The notes below the pieces were generated by a model that was not told the origin of the DNA, did no database searches, and saw only the letters and a program-made list of their open reading frames with translations. Of a stretch of DNA of 64,000 nucleotides, positions 59,174 to 64,000 are shown one piece after another. The DNA lies in assembly GCF_900231165.1 (NCBI RefSeq), contig NZ_LT960614.1:4790001-4854000 (forward strand). Reading direction: 5' to 3'. Source of the DNA: Hartmannibacter diazotrophicus. GTDB lineage: Bacteria; Pseudomonadota; Alphaproteobacteria; Rhizobiales; Pleomorphomonadaceae. Position 1 is the stretch's first letter. Every line of letters starts with the position of its first letter. The position numbers and the translations under genes are program-made.

Positions 59174-60478
59174 ATGCCTTTGCCACGATCCTCGAAGATT
59201 TCCAGGACCATCGTTTCCACCGCAGTGGCGGTGATGTCGCTGATCGGCTCCAACGCCGGGGCCATGGCCGGCGAATACAAGCTGCAGACCGGCGACACGA
59301 TCGAATTCGGCATCGTCGGTTATCCCGAGCTGTCGCGGCGCTCCGTCGTCGACCTCGACGGCACGGTCGTGATGCCGGTGATCGGCAACATCGAGGCGCG
59401 CGACCTCAGCCTGTCGGAACTCAGGACCAAGGCCGCCGCGAAGCTTAACAGCAAGTCCATTCCGATGCCGAAGGCCGACGGCTCCGACAACTGGATCGTG
59501 TTCAATCCCGACCAGCTCCTGTTGGACGTTGCCGAGTATCGGCCCTTCTTCATCAGTGGCGACGTCAACACGCCCGGCCCCCAGACTTTCCGGCCGGGCA
59601 TGACGGTCCGGCAGGCGGTGACCAGCGCCGGCGACTACCAGATGAAGCGGGTGCGGGTCGACAACCCCTACATGCTGCTCGCCCAGATGAAGGGCGAATT
59701 CGACAGCTTCTCGGCTCAGGTGGACGCCAGCGTCCTGAAGATCGCCCGCATCCAGGCCCAGCTCGACGACAAGAGCAGTTTCGACGTTCCCGGGCAGAAG
59801 AAGGCCCAACTCCCGCCGAATTCCCTTGCCGGCCAGTTGAGCCATCTCGAGCAGAGCCAGATGACGGCGCTGGACAGCGATCTGAAGAAGGAAAAGGCCG
59901 CGCTCGAACTGTCGATCCAGAAGGCCGGACGCCGCATGGACCTCCTCGAGCGGCAGCAGGATACCGACCGTCAGGGCATGAAGGAGGACGTGGACGAACT
60001 CAAGCGCGTCAAGGACCTCTTCGACAAGGGCCTGATTCCGATCACCCGGGTGAATGACGCCCAGCGGTCCGTGCTCTTGTCCTCGACCCGGGATCTGCAG
60101 ACGAGTGCCCAGGTGGCCCAGCTCGAACTGGAGCAGGTCCAACTCGACCGCTCGCGCGAAAAGCTCGACGAACAGCGCCGCATCGACCTGATGAAGGAAC
60201 TCCAGATCGAGAAGGTCAACCTCGCCCAGACGCGCGCCAAGCTGGAGTCGGTCATTTCGCAGATGACCTACGTCGACGCCCTGCGCTCGGACATGGCCGC
60301 CGGCCGGACCCAGAAGCCGAAGATCACCATCACGCGCCGTGTCGACGGCAAGTCGACCGAAGTCGACGGCGATGAGGACACCGAGGTCATGCCCGGCGAC
60401 GTCATTTCGGTCGACCTTGGCCTGAACGATCTCGACAAGGCCGGCCTGGAATTGCCGTCGGCGGTCGCCAAGCCCTGA
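59174..60478 (+). CDS. ExoF-like outer-membrane polysaccharide export protein
   Basis: This 434-residue periplasmic/outer-membrane exporter of the polysaccharide export family has a signal peptide to about residue 33, then YKLQTGDTIEFGIVGYPELS (the export domain start) and VVDLDGTVVMPVIGNIEA. A SLBB-like part follows (FFISGDVNTPGPQTFRPGMTVRQAV). Long coiled-coil stretches lie at about 175-380. This closely follows the ExoF layout of rhizobia. The ATG at 59174 has GGAG 6 nt upstream. It probably works with the Wzz-like protein at 50256-52442. Confidence 0.92.
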   Translation: MPLPRSSKISRTIVSTAVAVMSLIGSNAGAMAGEYKLQTGDTIEFGIVGYPELSRRSVVDLDGTVVMPVIGNIEARDLSLSELRTKAAAKLNSKSIPMPKADGSDNWIVFNPDQLLLDVAEYRPFFISGDVNTPGPQTFRPGMTVRQAVTSAGDYQMKRVRVDNPYMLLAQMKGEFDSFSAQVDASVLKIARIQAQLDDKSSFDVPGQKKAQLPPNSLAGQLSHLEQSQMTALDSDLKKEKAALELSIQKAGRRMDLLERQQDTDRQGMKEDVDELKRVKDLFDKGLIPITRVNDAQRSVLLSSTRDLQTSAQVAQLELEQVQLDRSREKLDEQRRIDLMKELQIEKVNLAQTRAKLESVISQMTYVDALRSDMAAGRTQKPKITITRRVDGKSTEVDGDEDTEVMPGDVISVDLGLNDLDKAGLELPSAVAKP

Positions 60479-60824
60479 CATCGACGCGCTGGCGTCACGA
60501 CCCGAGTCAGGCCCGCCGAATGGGCCTGACCTGACGGGCGCCGCGCCCCATTGGCGGCGGTCCGGAGCGCGCCATTTGGCGTTATTTACTTTTATCAGCG
60601 AATTTTAAAAAACGGTCTGTCTCTTTGAGAGAGGACTTCATATCCTTGACCCGGGATCAATACTGCGGCGGACGAAGCATCGTCCGCTTCCTGCCTCTCC
60701 GGGCTCAAGACGGCATTCCGGTCATCCGCGAGAGAGGAACAGCGTTCCGGCGCGCACTGCGGCATTCGTTTGGACATGCGGCGCGCCGGCGATTTTGATG
60801 AACCGCTTTATTGGATGATATTTG
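60479..60824. other. Intergenic region with hairpin after exoF-like gene
   Basis: GTCAGGCCC (60506-60514) and GGGCCTGAC (60522-60530) form a 9 bp stem with a 7 nt loop 27 bp after the stop, a probable terminator without a T run. The following 290 bp are AT-rich at about 60590-60620 and should hold the promoter of the acyltransferase gene. Confidence 0.5.
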
Positions 60825-61964
60825 ATGACTTCGAAAACGATACCGGCGTTCCGGCCCCTGAGCGAGGCTTATCTCGATCTCATTCGCGGTATTGCCGCCA
60901 ATCTCGTTCTCGTCGAGCACACAAGCCGCATTTTCTGGGGCGAGCCGATCCTGCCTTTCGGGACCATCGGCGTGACCTTCTTCTTTCTCATTTCCGGCTT
61001 CCTGATCATGAACTCGGCCTGGCGCCGTTTCGGCGCTCCGGGCCCCCAGCTTGAATCCTTCCTGATCGACCGGACCAGCCGCATCTTCACGGCCTTCGTT
61101 CCGGTCCTTGTCATCGTCGCGCTGGTGGTGCCGTTCCTGGTCTCGGGCAACTGGTCGCAGCCGGGCATCAGCAAGGGACCGGTCGCGTTCATCGCCAACC
61201 TCTTCCTGCTCAATGACTATCCGCTGTTCCAGATCACCAGCCGTCTGCTGCACACGTTCCAGTTCCACGTCCGCTCCTACGAGACGGCCGAGCCCTTCTG
61301 GACGATTCCGATCGAATACTGGATCTATGTCGTCTTCGGCATCTTCATGTTCTGCTTCGTCAACGGCTACCGCATGCGCGGTCTGCTGCTGCCCGTGCTC
61401 TTCGTCGTCGCCCTGCCGGTCGTGATCTGGAATTCCTTTGCCGGCGGCGGCGATTCCCTGACGCTCATCTGGTGTGTCGGCGCGCTCTTCGGCTACGTCT
61501 TCATCAGGCAGTTCACGATGTCGCGCCAGCGCATCGCCATGGTCGCCGCTGCGATCACCGGCTTTGGCCTCATCGGCTTCATGGGGCGCGTCGCCCAGAA
61601 CGGCTTCGTCGGCTACGAGGTCCAGACGACGATCTTCGCCGCGATGATACTCTTCGGGCTGCTCTTCATGATCAACCAGCTCGATGTCCGATTCCGGCTG
61701 CTTGAGAAGCTGGCGCAGGGCTTCGCGTCCTACAGCTACAGCCTCTATCTCATTCACAACACCGTGCTCATCATCGTCTACGAGAACATCCATCCCGCCA
61801 ATGCCTCGCTGACGCCGATCATCGGCATGGTGGCGGCCCATCTGGTGGCGATGGGATGCTACTGGTGCTTCGAGCGCCATCACAAGACGGTGGCCCGCTA
61901 CTGGAAGGCTCGCCTTTCGCGCCGGACCGCGGACGAGCCGGCGCCCGCCTTCGCCTCGTCCTGA
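60825..61964 (+). CDS. Acyltransferase 3 family membrane protein
   Basis: This 379-residue OafA/NodX-type protein has about ten spans. The catalytic His lies in LVLVEHTSRIFW; LISGFLIMNSAWRR and DRTSRIFTAFVPVLV are the R-rich motif of the family. The C terminus has YSLYLIHNTVLIIVY and a short basic tail. It likely adds an acetyl or succinyl group to the polysaccharide or its lipid precursor. The ATG at 60825 is used. It is followed at 118 bp by a glycosyltransferase. Confidence 0.93.
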   Translation: MTSKTIPAFRPLSEAYLDLIRGIAANLVLVEHTSRIFWGEPILPFGTIGVTFFFLISGFLIMNSAWRRFGAPGPQLESFLIDRTSRIFTAFVPVLVIVALVVPFLVSGNWSQPGISKGPVAFIANLFLLNDYPLFQITSRLLHTFQFHVRSYETAEPFWTIPIEYWIYVVFGIFMFCFVNGYRMRGLLLPVLFVVALPVVIWNSFAGGGDSLTLIWCVGALFGYVFIRQFTMSRQRIAMVAAAITGFGLIGFMGRVAQNGFVGYEVQTTIFAAMILFGLLFMINQLDVRFRLLEKLAQGFASYSYSLYLIHNTVLIIVYENIHPANASLTPIIGMVAAHLVAMGCYWCFERHHKTVARYWKARLSRRTADEPAPAFASS

Positions 61965-62082
61965 TCCTGGCGGAGAGTCCCGGGAGGACAACGCCTCCCG
62001 GCCCCGACGCCGATCGTGCGGAGACGAGGGGCGGCGCCGAAGGCAATCGGATTGCGTGCCCTGGAAACCGACGGAAAACAGA

Positions 62083-63300
62083 ATGGCTGACACGCTCCTC
62101 GACGAAGACAGGACAACGGCACCGGCCGGCAACGCGCCGGGACCGTCGCGCCGGGTTGACGCCCCGGCCACCGTCCTGCTGGCGGATCCCTCCCGTTTCA
62201 CGGCCCCCTATGATGCCGGCCTTGCCGAGGGACTGCTCGCCAACGGCGCAAAGGTCGTCTTTGCCGTCAGGCCGCTGCGCAAGGGCGAGGCCGAGGAACT
62301 TCCGCCCGGCACGGCCTCGCCGATGTTCTATCGCAGGTTCGACCAGCCCGGACGCCTGCCCGGCAAGCTGCAGAAGATCGCCAAGGCGCTGTCCCATGTC
62401 GCGGGCCTTGCCCGGCTGATGGCGACGGCCCGGCGCCTCGATGCCGACGTCGTGCATTTCCAGTGGGCGGTCATTCCGATCTTCGACGTCGTCGCCATGT
62501 GGCTCCTGAAGCGCTCAAGGCCCGTCGTCATGACCGTGCACGACACGGTCCCCTTCAACGGCGAAAAGATTTCCCTCTTCCAGAATCTCGGCTTCGACAT
62601 GCCGATCCGCCTTGCCGACAAGGTGATCGTGCACACGGCCCAGGCAAAACAGGCCCTGCTCGACCGCGGCCTGCCGGGCGGCAAGATCACCATCATCCCG
62701 CATGGGCCGCTTGCCATGAAGGCCGAGGTCGCAACGCCCCGCGTCCGCAAGGACACCGATCCCGTTGTCCTCACGCTGTTCGGCCAGCTGAAGCCCTACA
62801 AGGGCGTCGATCTGCTGGTCGAGGCCGTCGCCAAGGTTGCCGACAGACTGCGCGGCCGGGCGAAGATCGTCGTCGCCGGCGCGGCGCACATGGATCTTGG
62901 TCCGATCGAGGAGGCGATCGCCGCCAAGGGCCTCGGCGACATCATCGATCTCAGGATCGGGCGGCTGAGCGACGAGGCGATGGCCGACCTCTTCGACGAG
63001 ACCGACGGCTTTCTCTTCCCCTATCGCCAGATCGATGCCAGCGGCGTCTTCTTCCTGACGATGCCGCTCGGCAAGTGGATGATCGCAAGCCGTCTCGGTG
63101 TCTTCGGCGAGCATATCACGCCGGGCGAGACCGGAACCCTGCTCCCCCCGGGCAATGTCGACGCTCTGGCCGAGGCTCTCGTCGAGATGACCGACAAGCG
63201 CCTTGCACCGACCGGCAGAGGCGCCTTCTCGACCTGGGCCGAGATCGGCGCCATGACGCTGAGGCTCTATGACGAGGCCAAGGCCGAACGCCGGCGCTAG
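62083..63300 (+). CDS. Family 4 glycosyltransferase
   Basis: This 405-residue GT-B transferase has an N-terminal region of about 40 unconserved residues, then TVLLADPSRFTAPYDAGLAEGL, DVVHFQWAVIPIF and VMTVHDTVPFNGEK. The donor domain has LTLFGQLKPYKGVDLLVEAV and FPYRQIDASGVFFLT. Its TAG stop is the first three bases of a palindromic intergenic element. It closes the polysaccharide region in this window. Confidence 0.92.
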   Translation: MADTLLDEDRTTAPAGNAPGPSRRVDAPATVLLADPSRFTAPYDAGLAEGLLANGAKVVFAVRPLRKGEAEELPPGTASPMFYRRFDQPGRLPGKLQKIAKALSHVAGLARLMATARRLDADVVHFQWAVIPIFDVVAMWLLKRSRPVVMTVHDTVPFNGEKISLFQNLGFDMPIRLADKVIVHTAQAKQALLDRGLPGGKITIIPHGPLAMKAEVATPRVRKDTDPVVLTLFGQLKPYKGVDLLVEAVAKVADRLRGRAKIVVAGAAHMDLGPIEEAIAAKGLGDIIDLRIGRLSDEAMADLFDETDGFLFPYRQIDASGVFFLTMPLGKWMIASRLGVFGEHITPGETGTLLPPGNVDALAEALVEMTDKRLAPTGRGAFSTWAEIGAMTLRLYDEAKAERRR

Positions 63301-63401
63301 AGCATCCAGCCGAAAAGTGGTTTCCGGTTTTCGGAGAACTGGATGCGCAACAAGGAGAGAGAGCGATCGTGCTGATTTGGAAAATCGGCACGCCGCTCTA
63401 G
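63298..63401. repeat. Rhizobiales-type palindromic intergenic element
   Basis: The element is bounded by TAGAGC (63298-63303) and GCTCTA (63395-63400). Inside is a nested hairpin: GCATCCAG (63302-63309) with CTGGATGC (63339-63346), and CGAAAA (63311-63316) with TTTTCG (63328-63333). A second hairpin lies around CGATTTTC-like bases at about 63368-63392. This CCGAAAAGTGG type of sequence is a common dispersed repeat in rhizobial genomes as I know them. It may also terminate transcription after the glycosyltransferase gene. Confidence 0.7.
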
Positions 63402-63528
63402 ACCTCGCTGTCTTCGATCGAACGAAACGGCCCGCCCCGGTCATCTCCGGAGCGGGCCATTTCGTCGTGGTGTCTGTGTGATCCGGCAATGGAGGGCCCG
63501 GCCGTCTGCCCGGTCTCTCGCTGAACGA

Positions 63529-64000
63529 TCAGACTTCCTTCGTATCGAGGCGGCTCTGGTGGAAATAGAGCGCCGCCAGCGTGCAGAGCGCGCCGGAGAG
63601 CAGATAGGCCCCGACCGCCACCAGCCCGAACATCGCGCAAAGGCCGAGCGCCACCAGCGGGGCGAAGCCGGCGCCGACCACCCAGGCAAGATCCGACGTC
63701 AGCGCCGAACCGGTGTATCGGTAGGCCCGCTCGAAGGTGGAAGCCAGCGCGCCCGCCGCCTGCCCGAAGGAAAGGCCGAACATCAGGAAGCCGGCGATCA
63801 CGATGACATTCTCGTCGATGATCCCGAGATCGAAGAGGAAGGGCGCACAGAAGCTGCCGAGACCGATCACGACCGCGGTCAGGCCGAGAAGCCGGCGCCG
63901 GCCGATACGGTCAGCGATAAGACCGGACGCGACAATGCCAGCCATCGCCAGCAGCGCGCCGAACATCTGGACATCGAGGAAGGTGGCGATGTCCCCGTGA
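63529..64000 (-). CDS. MFS transporter (C-terminal part, cut by window edge)
   Basis: The reading frame is open from the stop at 63529 to the window end; the 5' part lies outside. About 156 residues are visible: GIVASGLIADRIGRRRLLG is the MFS loop signature (G-x3-D-R-x-G-R-R) between spans, followed by four to five hydrophobic segments and a hydrophilic tail. The loop and the sequence around it resemble the metabolite:H+ symporter (MHS) group. The substrate is not evident. Confidence 0.85.
   Translation of the reverse strand, partial: HGDIATFLDVQMFGALLAMAGIVASGLIADRIGRRRLLGLTAVVIGLGSFCAPFLFDLGIIDENVIVIAGFLMFGLSFGQAAGALASTFERAYRYTGSALTSDLAWVVGAGFAPLVALGLCAMFGLVAVGAYLLSGALCTLAALYFHQSRLDTKEV

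Noticed and set aside
1-64000. CRISPR arrays, tRNA or rRNA genes, transposases, integrases, toxin-antitoxin pairs
   Set aside because: None were found on reading the window; no regularly spaced repeats, cloverleaf sequences or recombinase motifs were seen.

Overview
This is a 64 kb, GC-rich chromosomal segment that looks alphaproteobacterial, most likely Hyphomicrobiales (Rhizobiales). The evidence is the codon and GC bias, an exoF/exoK/exoP-type polysaccharide locus, an ilvB leader attenuator of the kind known from Caulobacter, a 6-hydroxynicotinate reductase as in Azorhizobium-type nicotinate degradation, and a palindromic intergenic element at 63298-63401 of a kind I recognise from rhizobial genomes. 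I saw no rRNA, tRNA, CRISPR array, insertion sequence or phage gene.

Layout. (1) 1-9344 is ordinary chromosome: etfBA, a cobalamin adenosyltransferase, an FkbM methyltransferase, small conserved genes, an AlkA-type glycosylase, gluQ, an AEC transporter, and a divergent tautomerase/LysR pair. (2) 9345-13350 is the acetolactate synthase operon (ilvB, ilvN) behind a promoter, a 16-residue leader peptide with a Leu-Ile-Val-Leu run, and an attenuator-type terminator, followed by a YbaK-type deacylase gene and a VOC gene. (3) 13363-23346 carries an SDR gene divergent from a nine-gene plus-strand cluster: a polyamine-type ABC transporter, a DeoR regulator, two hydrolases, an APH-fold kinase and a class III PLP enzyme. 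The last two resemble the hydroxylysine kinase/phospholyase pair. (4) 23906-32144 is the first half of a surface-polysaccharide region: a ligase/polymerase-like protein, a GT-C-like membrane protein, and a translationally coupled four-gene operon (UbiA-HAD, GtrA, DprE1-like, DprE2-like) that parallels the mycobacterial polyprenyl-phospho-arabinose pathway. (5) 32226-38924 is a catabolic cassette for nicotinate: NicA-like and NicB-like hydroxylase subunits (NicB carrying three haem c sites), 6-hydroxynicotinate reductase, and a UPF0280 (ApbE-like) protein. Two copies of a palindromic operator lie at its two promoters. (6) 38897-63300 is the main exopolysaccharide region: glycosyltransferases, a Wzy-like polymerase, rfbCBDA for dTDP-L-rhamnose, an adenylation enzyme paired with a carrier-thioesterase protein, a Wzz/BY-kinase-like protein with a lost P-loop, a GH16 glycanase, a PPP-family phosphatase, a Wzx flippase, an ExoF-like exporter, an acyltransferase and a GT4. 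(7) The window ends inside an MFS transporter gene.

How the genes fit together. The polysaccharide region contains most parts of a Wzx/Wzy pathway: rhamnose donor supply, a probable arabinofuranose lipid donor, several glycosyltransferases, flippase, polymerase, co-polymerase, outer-membrane exporter, glycanase and acyl decoration. The least explained parts are the adenylation/carrier-thioesterase pair, whose thioesterase has a cysteine nucleophile, the arabinose-donor operon in a Gram-negative setting, and the nicotinate cassette embedded between polysaccharide genes. Functions are read from motifs and family knowledge by eye; no database search was run.
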